Source: Cyclobacteriaceae bacterium (GTDB lineage Bacteria; Bacteroidota; Bacteroidia; Cytophagales; Cyclobacteriaceae). Taken from it: 64,000 bases of DNA. The first letter of the stretch is position 1; every line of letters begins with the position of its first letter. The stretch covers positions 68,574 to 132,573 of the forward strand of contig JAKLJG010000002.1 of assembly GCA_023151255.1 (NCBI GenBank). The letters are read 5' to 3'. Of the stretch, positions 27,650 to 36,427 are shown one piece after another. Both the position numbers and the translations under genes were made by a program. The notes under the pieces are model-generated. The model did not search any database. It worked only from the letters and a program-made list of their open reading frames with translations, and was not told where the DNA came from.

Positions 27650-28282
27650 CTATTTATACACAATCACATAAAAACCAAGCCACAAAAAGAAAATCAGCAC
27701 ATACGATGCCAGTACAATAAACCAGACTGTTCTTTTTTCTTTGCGTGCATAGTGATGAATTCCGGATACCAGCAACAACCAATAGATAATTTCAAATACA
27801 TTCAAGGCGCGAAGCGGGTAAGCCCACTTTCTGTCGATGCTGTAGTAGTCAAAAAAGTGCATCAGCGAAAGCGGGTAAAACGCTCCGATGTCGGAATACC
27901 GCGGATCAGGAACAACAAAAATGAACCAGAGGATTTTTAGTACTTCCGGAATCAGAAAAATAAACTCTGCCCCGATAACCACGCCCCAGCACTGGGCATA
28001 CGTAACCCGGTAGCCAAACATGAAGCACCCTACCCAGATAACAAAGGCAATTACCGTAAACTTCCACAGGTAAACCACCGGGATAGAAATAAACTGCAGC
28101 GTGCTGAGGACGTTGAGTACCATCCCTTCGGGCCTGTCTTGAAGAAACTCAAAGGCCGCGGTTTCGTTTTCAATAAAGGATTTTTTTACATACAGCAGGA
28201 AAACCGTGAGCAGGCATAGCAGTACAAACAGCAGCCTTTTGTCGGCCGCAAATATTGATTTAGTTTCGTGATTGGTTTGCAT
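27650..28282 (-). CDS. Polytopic membrane protein, unknown function
   Basis: About 210 residues from the ATG at 28282 (MQTNHETKSIF). Five hydrophobic segments are visible, including an N-terminal one (LLFVLLCLLTVFLLYV) and one at the C-terminus. I recognise no family. It is divergent from the TPR-protein gene with only 22 bp between start codons; upstream in-frame codons (to 28474) would read into that gene and are not used. Confidence 0.65.
   Translation of the reverse strand: MQTNHETKSIFAADKRLLFVLLCLLTVFLLYVKKSFIENETAAFEFLQDRPEGMVLNVLSTLQFISIPVVYLWKFTVIAFVIWVGCFMFGYRVTYAQCWGVVIGAEFIFLIPEVLKILWFIFVVPDPRYSDIGAFYPLSLMHFFDYYSIDRKWAYPLRALNVFEIIYWLLLVSGIHHYARKEKRTVWFIVLASYVLIFFLWLGFYVIVYK
28238..28268 (+). 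promoter_or_regulatory. Promoter for the TPR-protein gene inside the divergent gene
   Basis: TTTG at 28238-28241 and TAGTTTCG at 28261-28268 are 19 nt apart; the -7 box differs from TAnnTTTG at one position. The promoter lies within the first codons of the divergent membrane-protein gene, so the two genes' control signals overlap. Confidence 0.5.
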
Positions 28283-28304
28283 ACCCGTAGGCAGAGCAGT
28301 AAAG

Positions 28305-29516
28305 ATGGTTAAAATAAGGTTTTGGGCAGTAGGTATAGTTATTTCCTTTTTCGGGTTAGTCGCAGGCCCGGGTATCGGGGCACAGCCGCTCGAAAAAAAA
28401 GATACCACCATTATCTTGATTAACGATTTGGGCGTACAACTGGAATGTACCCAGGCCCTGAACGATTTATACAACTTTAAGTTCGATAAAGCCGAGGCGC
28501 AGTTCCGCTATCTGCGGTACAAATACAAGTGGCATCCGTTGCCGTATTTTTTTATGGGCATGATTGAGTGGTGGAAGATTATGCCGAATACAAAAAACGA
28601 AACGTACGACAAGACTTTTTTTGCTTACATGGATTCAACCATTCTGGTGGCTGAGAATTTGTTCAAGAAACATCCGGCTTATAAAATTGAAGCAGCCTTT
28701 TTTTTATCGGCCGCCTACGGATTTAAAGGAAGGTTGTACTCCGATGAGTTTCGTAAAAACTGGCGTAAGGCCGCTACGGCCGGTAAAAATGCCCTGGATT
28801 ACCTGGAGGTAAGTAAATCGAAACAGGATTTGAGCCCCGAGTTATTATTTGGCGATGCACTGTTCAATTATTTTTCAGTGTGGGTACCTGAAAATTACCC
28901 CGCCCTGAAGCCCATCCTGTGGTTCTTTCCGAAAGGCGATAAGAAACTTGGCTTGGAACAATTAAAAGAAGTTTCATACAACGCGTTTTATACCCGCACC
29001 GAAGCCATGGTTTGGTTGATGCGGATTTTGAACAATTACGAAAATGATAATGTACGGGCTTTTCAAATCAGCGAATACCTTTATCAAACCTATCCGGATA
29101 ATCCGTTCTTTCACCGCTATTATGCGCGCATGTTGTACGGCATGGGCCGCTATGCACAGGCTGAACCTGTGTGCAAAAACATATTAAACCGCATCGATAG
29201 CGCCTATACCGGTTACGAAGCCAACACCGGCCGGTATGCCGCTTTTTTTCTGGGCCAGATTTACGAGGCTCGCAGAAATTATGACGAAGCTAAAAAATAC
29301 TACCAGCTTTGCATGCGCTATGCCGAAGAACTGGATGTGCCTGAGTCAGGTTATTACCTGTACTCGTTAATTGCCTTAGGCGAAATTGCCGAGAAGCAGG
29401 GAAACAAAAAGGAAGCAGAAAAGTATTTTAAAGAGGTAAAAAAGCATGCCAAACGAAAAGATGAAGCCTTTAAAGCGGCTAAGCGCAGGCTGAAGAAGCT
29501 GGAGCAGGTAGATTAA
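28305..29516 (+). CDS. TPR-repeat exported protein
   Basis: 403 residues from the ATG at 28305. A signal peptide ends near GIGAQ; the rest is helical with tetratricopeptide-like repeats, clearest in the last 150 residues (GRYAQAEPVCKNIL, RRNYDEAKKYYQLC, KKEAEKYFKEVKKHA). The protein likely mediates protein-protein contacts in the periplasm. Function unknown. Confidence 0.75.
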   Translation: MVKIRFWAVGIVISFFGLVAGPGIGAQPLEKKDTTIILINDLGVQLECTQALNDLYNFKFDKAEAQFRYLRYKYKWHPLPYFFMGMIEWWKIMPNTKNETYDKTFFAYMDSTILVAENLFKKHPAYKIEAAFFLSAAYGFKGRLYSDEFRKNWRKAATAGKNALDYLEVSKSKQDLSPELLFGDALFNYFSVWVPENYPALKPILWFFPKGDKKLGLEQLKEVSYNAFYTRTEAMVWLMRILNNYENDNVRAFQISEYLYQTYPDNPFFHRYYARMLYGMGRYAQAEPVCKNILNRIDSAYTGYEANTGRYAAFFLGQIYEARRNYDEAKKYYQLCMRYAEELDVPESGYYLYSLIALGEIAEKQGNKKEAEKYFKEVKKHAKRKDEAFKAAKRRLKKLEQVD

Positions 29517-29527
29517 ATTGGTTTATA

Positions 29528-29621
29528 GTTCAGCGTTCAAGGTTTTATTTTTGCGGATATTAAACAGGGAACTTTGAACTTTAAACGTTGAACGTGAACC
29601 CGGAACGTTGAACTTTGAACC
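29528..29621. repeat. Intergenic heptad TTGAAC-type repeat with inverted copy
   Basis: Between the TPR gene and the polysaccharide locus, 29571-29621 holds tandem words of the form TTGAACK (TTGAACT, TTAAACG, TTGAACG, TGAACCC, GGAACG, TTGAACT, TTGAACC). A complementary run GTTCAGCGTTCAAGG lies at 29528-29542, so the transcript can fold back. The element is of the same kind as the inverted repeat at 157-249 but uses different words. Confidence 0.6.
29546..29553 (+). promoter_or_regulatory. Putative -7 box upstream of the polysaccharide locus
   Basis: TATTTTTG matches TAnnTTTG, 77 bp before the ATG at 29631 and just upstream of the TTGAAC repeat, which would therefore be in the mRNA leader. A TTG at 29518-29520 is 25 nt away, longer than ideal. 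Confidence 0.4.
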
Positions 29622-29630
29622 GAAAGCCCA

Positions 29631-30962
29631 ATGGAACTTCGTGATCTGGTTGTGACACCCATCATCATCATACTGGTGTACGTTGCAGCCTATTTTATTC
29701 GGCCACGGGTTACCAATGATGTTACCCGCAGGTATTTCTTCCCCGCGCTCACACTCAGAATTTTTTGTGCCATTGCGCTGGGCTTTCTTTACCAGTTCTA
29801 CTACGATGGTGGCGATACCTTTAATTTTCACACACACGGCAGCCGGGTGATTTGGGAGGCGTTTATGGAGTCATCGGTTTTAGGATGGAAACTACTTACA
29901 TCAAACGGTGAGCCGATAAGAGGCGCTTATGATTATGTTTCATCCATTATTTTTTATACTGATCCTTCATCGTTTTTTATTGTCAGGATTGCTGCCCTTT
30001 TTGATTTGCTCACCTTTTCATCGTACACGGGCACGGCTGTGTTGTTTGCTGTAGTTAGTTTTTCAGGCGCCTGGTCTTTATTTACTGCATTTTATCGCGA
30101 AACACCCGCCAGACATCAATGGGTTGCGGTTGCTACGCTGTTTATACCTTCAGTTATTTTCTGGGGTTCGGGATTATTGAAAGACACCATTACGCTGGCG
30201 GCAATTGGCTTTCTCACGTTGGCTGTAAGCAATTTGTTTCGGTTTAATAAAAATAAAACCTGGTCGATATGGATATTGGTAATAAGTGTTGGGCTTCTCT
30301 ATGCAGTGAAAAAGTATATTCTGCTTAGTTTTTTACCGGCAGCCATTTTATGGATTTATGCCGGTTACCTGGCCCGCATCAAATCGTTAGTTCTTAAACT
30401 GTTAATCGTTCCCTTAATAGGCGGTTTGCTGGTGGTAAGCGGGTATTATTCTATTGTATTAATTGGAAAAGACGACCCGAAATACTCGCTCGAGCGGATA
30501 GCCACCACCGCCCAGATAACCGCTTATGATATTGGCTTTTATACGGGTAAAGATGCCGGTAGCGGCTATTCGTTAGGCGAACTGGATGGCACCTTTACAA
30601 ATATGCTTTCAAAAACCCCACAGGCAATAAACGTAACACTGTTCAGGCCCTATCTGTGGGAAGTTAAAAATCCGCTGATGTTGCTTTCGGCATTGGAAAG
30701 TTTTGTTCTAATGCTCATATCAATAGTACTGATTATTCGCTACGGAGGACGGGTACTTCAATCAGTCAAACACCCTACCGTAATATTCTGCCTCGTGTTC
30801 AGTTTATCGTTCGCTTTTGCTGTTGGCGTTTCTACTTTTAATTTCGGTACACTGGCGCGTTATAAAATACCATTGCTGCCGTTTTATGTGCTAGCTATCG
30901 GGTACATGCTGCATTATTCGAATAAGGAAAGAAAGCGCGTGGAGTTGGCAAATACCGAGTAG
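29631..30962 (+). CDS. Polytopic membrane protein of the polysaccharide locus (Wzy-like or GT-C candidate)
   Basis: 443 residues with about ten hydrophobic segments. An extracytoplasmic loop after the second helix holds YYDGGDTFNFHTHG, an acidic/aromatic patch like those in GT-C glycosyltransferases or polysaccharide polymerases. I recognise no specific family. The gene heads the polysaccharide region and a flippase, Wzx, occurs at 33.1 kb with no other polymerase candidate, so a Wzy-type polymerase is possible. Its last 49 bp overlap the convergent glycosyltransferase gene. Confidence 0.7.
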   Translation: MELRDLVVTPIIIILVYVAAYFIRPRVTNDVTRRYFFPALTLRIFCAIALGFLYQFYYDGGDTFNFHTHGSRVIWEAFMESSVLGWKLLTSNGEPIRGAYDYVSSIIFYTDPSSFFIVRIAALFDLLTFSSYTGTAVLFAVVSFSGAWSLFTAFYRETPARHQWVAVATLFIPSVIFWGSGLLKDTITLAAIGFLTLAVSNLFRFNKNKTWSIWILVISVGLLYAVKKYILLSFLPAAILWIYAGYLARIKSLVLKLLIVPLIGGLLVVSGYYSIVLIGKDDPKYSLERIATTAQITAYDIGFYTGKDAGSGYSLGELDGTFTNMLSKTPQAINVTLFRPYLWEVKNPLMLLSALESFVLMLISIVLIIRYGGRVLQSVKHPTVIFCLVFSLSFAFAVGVSTFNFGTLARYKIPLLPFYVLAIGYMLHYSNKERKRVELANTE

Positions 30963-31987
30963 CGTTCGTGTACGGTTACGCGGCCTGCTTTACCAATTTG
31001 CTGCCGCAGCTCAAAATCATTTATTAACAGTTTAAGATATTTTACCCAATCTTCCGTGGTTGAACATAAAAATCCATTTTTACCGTGCTGAATAATCTCA
31101 CGGTTAACGCCAACCGGTGACATCAGGGTAGGTATTTCCAGGGCCATGTACTGAAGGCCCTTCAGGCCGCATTTTCCCTTCGACCAATCATCGTCCGGCA
31201 AGGGCATGATGCCAATATCGAAGTTGAGTAAATCCTCAACTTCGCGGGCTAAACTCCAGTCTTTACCAATAATGCCCAACTTTTCATCTCGGTACAGGCT
31301 GTCGCCTATTACCTGGATGTTCACCAGGTTACCATATTGTCCTTTAATGATTTCCAGGGCGGGCAGGGCTTCTGTAAAGTGATCGATAGTGGTTTTGCTG
31401 CCGCTCCACCCGATTGTTACTACCGTGGTTGTTTTTTTTTCACGGGGTGTGTAAAGTGAAGTGTCAATGGTGGTGGGAATGATTTTCACAACCGGATTAT
31501 ACCGCAAAGCATAATCGGCCAGGTATTGGTTACCGGCTACGACAACATCCGCCAACGAAATAAGGCGGGCTGTTTTGCCGGGATTCTTTAAGAAATTCAA
31601 GTTTTTATTCGGGCTTGTTGATGACACCTGGTGCAGCCAGATGGAGTCATCAAAATCGAAAATAATTTTTGCTTTAGAGTACGATAAAAGTTTTTCAAAG
31701 AAACTGGTTCCCAGCATAAAAACCTCGCGCTGAATAAAGATAAAATCATACTGATGGGCTCGCAGGACATCGTAAATACGCCTGGCTATGCTTTTTAACA
31801 GAATCCAGGCTTTGGCCGTGTATTTACCTTGCGAGTAGAAAAGCTTATCGTCCGTTTTGTTCAGTAAGAACGAATGATGTATGGTAAAGCCTTTTTCGCG
31901 TAACAGGGGTAAATATTGCTCGTACCGAAAACGCTGCGAGGGCGATCGCCCTTCGCGGTGCATATCAAGAAAGAGAATTGATTTCAT
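30914..31987 (-). CDS. Glycosyltransferase, GT4-like (GT-B fold)
   Basis: 357 residues. The C-terminal Rossmann domain has KCGLKGLQYMALEIPTLMSPVGVNREII, the donor-binding region of GT4 enzymes, preceded by FDIGIMPLPDD. The N-terminal acceptor domain has KIIFDFDDSIWL. An A9 tract lies in the coding strand at 31432-31440 (the residues EKKTTT). It overlaps the epimerase gene by 4 bp and, at its 3' end, the convergent membrane-protein gene by 49 bp; the C-terminus RYSVFANSTRFLSLF is typical, so the overlap is real. Confidence 0.85.
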   Translation of the reverse strand: MKSILFLDMHREGRSPSQRFRYEQYLPLLREKGFTIHHSFLLNKTDDKLFYSQGKYTAKAWILLKSIARRIYDVLRAHQYDFIFIQREVFMLGTSFFEKLLSYSKAKIIFDFDDSIWLHQVSSTSPNKNLNFLKNPGKTARLISLADVVVAGNQYLADYALRYNPVVKIIPTTIDTSLYTPREKKTTTVVTIGWSGSKTTIDHFTEALPALEIIKGQYGNLVNIQVIGDSLYRDEKLGIIGKDWSLAREVEDLLNFDIGIMPLPDDDWSKGKCGLKGLQYMALEIPTLMSPVGVNREIIQHGKNGFLCSTTEDWVKYLKLLINDFELRQQIGKAGRVTVHERYSVFANSTRFLSLFE

Positions 31988-32979
31988 TCACTTAACCAAA
32001 CAGGCGGAAGTTTCTCCATGATTTCGATATTTTCAAAACGCGTGCTCTTCTTGCTTCCGGTGCGTTTGGCCCAATCGGCCATTTTTTTCAGGCCTTCAGG
32101 CAGTGGTGTATAGGTTAGTTCACCGAAAATTTGCCGGCACTTGGTGTGATCGGACCAGGCGTGCATTACTTCATTTCGGGCTTCGGTAAACAAAAGTTCT
32201 CCGGCCATACCCATGGCTTTCATCACTTCTTCCGCCAGGGTTTTTACGGTATAATTCTGGTCGGCACCCACATTGATGATTTCATTTTTTGCTTTCGGAT
32301 TGGTTACGCAGTTGGCGATAAGCGGTGCTATATCGCCAATGTAACTGAATGCGCGTGTTTGTGTGCCATCGCCAAAAATGGTGAGGGGCTTGTTTTGCAT
32401 AAGTTGGTTCATAAAGATACCCACCACATTGCGGTATTTATCACCAATATTCTGGTATTCACCATACACATTATGTGGCCGGAAGATAGTGTAATCAAGC
32501 CCAAACATTTCGTGAGCACATTTTAAATCCTGTTCAACGGCAAGTTTGGCAACACCGTAAGGATCTTCCGGTAAAGGCACCATGTCTTCGCGCAACGGCA
32601 ACTGCCCTTTTCCATAAACGGCTATGGATGAAGTAAAGACAAACCGCTCAACTTTATGCTTAATGCTTTCGTTGATCAGGTTAATGCTGCCAATCAGGTT
32701 ATTTTTGTAATTGTATCTGCGGATAAAATGACTGAGCCCTTCTGCAGCATAGGCAGCCAGGTGATACACATAATTAAATGAATAGTCGTTAAATAGTTTT
32801 GACACCAGCCGCTGATCGTTAATACTTCCGTTAACGAAGGTTGCTCCATCGGGTACGTTTTCTTTAAATCCTCCGCTGAGATCATCCAGAACAATAAGCG
32901 TGTGTCCGAGTTTTAATAGTTCGCGGCCAACATGGGCACCGATAAAGCCGGCCCCTCCGGTAAGTAATGACGTTTTCAA
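31984..32979 (-). CDS. NAD-dependent sugar epimerase/dehydratase
   Basis: 331 residues from a TTG start (MKTSLLTGGAGFIGAHV). The Rossmann glycine motif is GGAGFIG (8-14), the catalytic Ser is in SSIAVYGKG and the YxxxK pair is Tyr-Gly-Val-Ala-Lys in PYGVAK. This is the extended SDR family (UDP-glucose 4-epimerase and relatives), making or changing a nucleotide sugar for the polysaccharide. The exact sugar cannot be told. Overlaps the next gene (glycosyltransferase) by 4 bp. A -7 box TATTTTTG on the minus strand lies at 33015-33022. Confidence 0.88.
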   Translation of the reverse strand: MKTSLLTGGAGFIGAHVGRELLKLGHTLIVLDDLSGGFKENVPDGATFVNGSINDQRLVSKLFNDYSFNYVYHLAAYAAEGLSHFIRRYNYKNNLIGSINLINESIKHKVERFVFTSSIAVYGKGQLPLREDMVPLPEDPYGVAKLAVEQDLKCAHEMFGLDYTIFRPHNVYGEYQNIGDKYRNVVGIFMNQLMQNKPLTIFGDGTQTRAFSYIGDIAPLIANCVTNPKAKNEIINVGADQNYTVKTLAEEVMKAMGMAGELLFTEARNEVMHAWSDHTKCRQIFGELTYTPLPEGLKKMADWAKRTGSKKSTRFENIEIMEKLPPVWLSE

Positions 32980-33112
32980 GGTTTTAATTTTTAGCGCAAG
33001 TTATCACAATCGCTCAAAAATAGTTGGTAAGGTAGTAGCTACGCGGCCACTAACCCGAAAGCAATGGTTAGCGATAGGCACAAATATTTTTTTTTCCGAT
33101 GTTTGGGCCCTA

Positions 33113-34492
33113 ATGCTGCCTAACCCTTTTCGAATGGTAAAGGATGTGTTTTCGCAACTTTTTGCGGAAGGCAGATTTGTTCATAACCTGGCTGTAACCT
33201 TTACCGGAAATGCCACTGCGCTGGTGCTTGGTTTTGTATTTACACCGTTTATTGCCCGCTTGTATGGGCCTGCTGCTTACGGGGCTTTTGCTTTGTTTAT
33301 GGCCGTTATCAATAACCTGTCGCCTTTGGTAACCCTTCAGTTTCCTACCGGGTATGTTACCATTAAAGACGATGATGTTTTTTTAAAAATGATACAACTT
33401 ACCCTGGCCGCCACTATTTTTTTTACAGCCCTTGCCGGGTTGATTATTTTTTTTGTCGGTGAGTATTTGGTTAATTTTTTTGAAGCACAGGCCATTGCCG
33501 GCTTGCTGTGGTTTATTCCGGCTTACTTGTTTTTACTGGGAGTGGATGCTATTACGCTGGGCTGGAACATTCGCCTAAAGGAATTTAAGCGGGCTGCAGT
33601 TGGAAAAATATTCTCAACCACATCGAGCAAACTGGTAACCCTGTTGTTTGGTTTACGGGTTTATGTTGATGCCAGCGGTTTAGTTATTGGCAATGCGCTT
33701 CAATATCCGTTGGATAGCCTGGCGCGGGTTAGCACGGCTATGCGACAGCAATTAAAAAAAATTAACAGCCTTATTTCGCGTGTCGAAATTCACAGGTTAT
33801 TAATAACCTATCGGGCATACCCGCTTTTTGTTACCACCGGCTTATTGATAAGTAATTTCGGAAACCAGCTGCCTGTTTATATCATTTCTTATTATTTCGG
33901 TCAGACCACCCTGGGTTTTTTTGCGTTGGCTTTTAGCCTGATTAGCATGCCTATGAATGTGCTGGTCAGTTCATCCACTACTGTTTTTTTGCAAAAGGCA
34001 GCCGAGTTACATCACGATAATCCGGATCAGCTACGTTCTGTGTCGCTCAGACTTTATAAAAAATTATTTTTAGTCAGCTCCGTAAGCCTTACGGCCCTAT
34101 CGCTTATCAGTTTACCCTTATTTTTAATTTTGTTTGGCCAACCCTGGCGCGAGTCGGGTATCTTTGCCGCATTTCTTGCCTATAGTTTTATTCTTGGAGT
34201 GGCGGCTAATCCGCTTTCGGTGTTATTCAGGGTGCTTCATGCTGAGCACAAAAATTTTGGTTTGAATTTATTTCAAATCTGTTTAAAAGCTGCCGGCCTG
34301 TTGGCAGGTGCTTCCTTTAACGATCCGCGAATGGCAATAATGGGTTATGTGCTGGCCACGGTGCTGTGTTATGCAGTTCAACTTTATGTAATTTTCGGCA
34401 TGATAAACCTGCAGAGGGGTATTGTGGTTCGGGACACCGTACTTACCCTGGTGTTGTTTACAGGGATGGTGGTGTTCTATACCTTTTTATGA
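33113..34492 (+). CDS. Wzx-like polysaccharide flippase (MOP superfamily)
   Basis: 459 residues from the ATG at 33113 (MLPNPFRMV); a second ATG at 33134 is an alternative. The N-terminus FVHNLAVTFTGNATALVLGFVFTPFIARLYGPAAYG is typical of the polysaccharide transporter family, and twelve or more hydrophobic segments follow. It should move lipid-linked repeat units across the inner membrane. It opens the run of tightly spaced genes to 42.5 kb. A T9 tract (33087-33095) lies about 20 bp upstream of the start. An upstream in-frame extension overlaps the divergent epimerase and is not credible. Confidence 0.88.
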   Translation: MLPNPFRMVKDVFSQLFAEGRFVHNLAVTFTGNATALVLGFVFTPFIARLYGPAAYGAFALFMAVINNLSPLVTLQFPTGYVTIKDDDVFLKMIQLTLAATIFFTALAGLIIFFVGEYLVNFFEAQAIAGLLWFIPAYLFLLGVDAITLGWNIRLKEFKRAAVGKIFSTTSSKLVTLLFGLRVYVDASGLVIGNALQYPLDSLARVSTAMRQQLKKINSLISRVEIHRLLITYRAYPLFVTTGLLISNFGNQLPVYIISYYFGQTTLGFFALAFSLISMPMNVLVSSSTTVFLQKAAELHHDNPDQLRSVSLRLYKKLFLVSSVSLTALSLISLPLFLILFGQPWRESGIFAAFLAYSFILGVAANPLSVLFRVLHAEHKNFGLNLFQICLKAAGLLAGASFNDPRMAIMGYVLATVLCYAVQLYVIFGMINLQRGIVVRDTVLTLVLFTGMVVFYTFL

Positions 34493-34493
34493 G

Positions 34494-35189
34494 ATGCAGC
34501 CTTTAGTTATTTTTTTTGAAAAGCTTAGTCAATACCTGGTTAATAACCTCAGTATTTTTTGGATACGGATAGCAAGTTTTTACAGGCGTCTGTTCAAAGA
34601 GCAACACCAGCTAACATCCAAAACTGCTACAGATCGGTATCCGCTATTATTCACCGAGGTTTCACGGGTGGCGGGCGATGCCAACAGGACGCTTAAACTG
34701 TTATCGTTTGGGTGCTCAACCGGTGAAGAATGTTTTTCACTTAAAAAATATTTCCCCAACGCCCGTATTTTTGGCGCTGACATTAATACACTTAACCTGG
34801 CGATAGCAAGACGTAAAAATATCAGCCCGGACATTACCTTTCTTTATAGTAAACCCCAAAACCTGCTAAAGACCGCACCTTACGATGCTGTTTTTTGTCT
34901 TTCTGTACTCTGCCGCTGGGAAGACACCAAAGATTTGCCAAATTGTTCGGCCATTTATCCATTTTCAAAGTTTGAAAAGACCGTTAAGGAACTTGCCGCT
35001 ATGGTGGTAAAGGGCGGGCTACTGGTTATATACAACAGTAATTTCAGATTTGAAGATACTGAAGCTTTTAAGGATTTTGAAATTGTGCAGTCATCCCTGC
35101 CAAGCAGTGGATTTGTTCATAAGTTTGACCGCTTTAATAACCGGTTACTTGCGGAACACACACATTGTATTTACAGGAAATTAACCTGA
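34494..35189 (+). CDS. SAM-dependent methyltransferase (CheR-like fold)
   Basis: 231 residues. Motif I is LLSFGCSTGEECFSL and the acidic loop IFGADIN follows; the pattern FGCSTGEE resembles CheR-type methyltransferases, but there is no chemotaxis context, so sugar or protein methylation in polysaccharide synthesis is more likely. The start is 1 bp after the flippase stop, and the stop overlaps the next ATG (TGATG). A T8 tract is near the 5' end (34510-34517). Confidence 0.8.
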   Translation: MQPLVIFFEKLSQYLVNNLSIFWIRIASFYRRLFKEQHQLTSKTATDRYPLLFTEVSRVAGDANRTLKLLSFGCSTGEECFSLKKYFPNARIFGADINTLNLAIARRKNISPDITFLYSKPQNLLKTAPYDAVFCLSVLCRWEDTKDLPNCSAIYPFSKFEKTVKELAAMVVKGGLLVIYNSNFRFEDTEAFKDFEIVQSSLPSSGFVHKFDRFNNRLLAEHTHCIYRKLT

Positions 35190-36427
35190 TGAGAGTACTT
35201 TTAATAAGCGTATCGGCACCGCCTCAAAATACACCCGAGAGTTTACAGGTTGTTAAATATGCTAACCACTTGGCCAGCCGCTGCGAATTAACGGTACTTA
35301 CCATTAAGGAAGCGCACGGATGGCGGAAAGCTGATGTGAGTTTAATGAATGCCATTGGAAACGCGCGTTTTATCAGGTTGCCACACTACAGTTCGAAAGC
35401 GGGCCGGTTTTTGTCCGGATTGCTGAACAGGCAATGGTTGATGAAACCGGATGAGGATTTTATGTTCCCGCTGCAATGGAGGCAGGCTGTAAAAAAAATC
35501 AACCAAAAACCCGATATCCTGTATAGCCGCTCAACCCCGTATAGTTCGGCCCTGATGGGGCTAAAGCTAAAGCAATACTATAACGTGCCTTGGGTGTTGC
35601 ACCTTAGCGATCCATGGTTATTATCCCCTATGAACTATTTTAAGGGCAAGTTGCGCGACTATCATGCGCAAGCCGAGCAGAATTGTTTTGAAAATGCAGA
35701 TGTAATCACCCTTACCTCGTATGAACAGCTGGCTCTTTACCAGGAACATTATCCGCAACTGGCTCATAAGTTTCAGTTTTATCCGAATGTTTATAATGAT
35801 GACGAGCTAACGGATAATCCGATAAAGTTTGACGGTAAACTGATTTTTTTGCACACCGGAAATTTTTACGGTGAAGGACGCACCCCGTTTTTTTTACTGG
35901 AAGCATTAAGGAAAATCATTGAACGTGATGCCACACTTTTAAAGGATTGTGAGTTTGTATTTATCGGCCGCCTGAATGCTGATGTGCGCAATGTATTCAG
36001 GCGCTACAATTATCCGTTTGTTAAAGTTATCGAAGAATACACCTTTGATGAAATAGTGCGCAGCCAGCGAAGTGCGCATATGTTTTTACTTTTTGACTGG
36101 AAGTTCAGCAATACGAACTCTGTTTTTTTCCTGTCGAAAATTCTGGGTTACATGACATCCCAACGGCCAATTCTGGCAGTTACCGGCCAAAACAGTACCT
36201 GCCGGACGGTGATTGAAGGAAAGTACGGGCGATGCTTTGGTCACGATAGCATTGATGATATAGCTTCATATTTGCGCGAAGTGATTGAAAATTTCAGGAT
36301 TAAAAACAGCAACTTCTTTAAAGTTGCTCCGCCTGATCCGACCTATTCAGCCCGCTATAACGCTGAACGGCTATATGCGCTCTTTGAAAAGCTGCTTCAG
36401 CCAACATCGCAGCAAACAGAGATATGA
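35189..36427 (+). CDS. Glycosyltransferase, GT-B fold
   Basis: 412 residues from the ATG at 35189. The N-terminal domain has VSAPPQNTPESLQVVKYANHLA and PDILYSRSTPYSSALMGLKLK, as in GT4 family enzymes; the second domain has LIFLHTGNFYGEGRTPFFLLEAL and FVFIGRLNADVR. A sugar is presumably transferred to a lipid-linked intermediate. T8 tract within the gene at 35887-35894. The 3' end overlaps the next gene by 4 bp. Confidence 0.8.
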   Translation: MRVLLISVSAPPQNTPESLQVVKYANHLASRCELTVLTIKEAHGWRKADVSLMNAIGNARFIRLPHYSSKAGRFLSGLLNRQWLMKPDEDFMFPLQWRQAVKKINQKPDILYSRSTPYSSALMGLKLKQYYNVPWVLHLSDPWLLSPMNYFKGKLRDYHAQAEQNCFENADVITLTSYEQLALYQEHYPQLAHKFQFYPNVYNDDELTDNPIKFDGKLIFLHTGNFYGEGRTPFFLLEALRKIIERDATLLKDCEFVFIGRLNADVRNVFRRYNYPFVKVIEEYTFDEIVRSQRSAHMFLLFDWKFSNTNSVFFLSKILGYMTSQRPILAVTGQNSTCRTVIEGKYGRCFGHDSIDDIASYLREVIENFRIKNSNFFKVAPPDPTYSARYNAERLYALFEKLLQPTSQQTEI

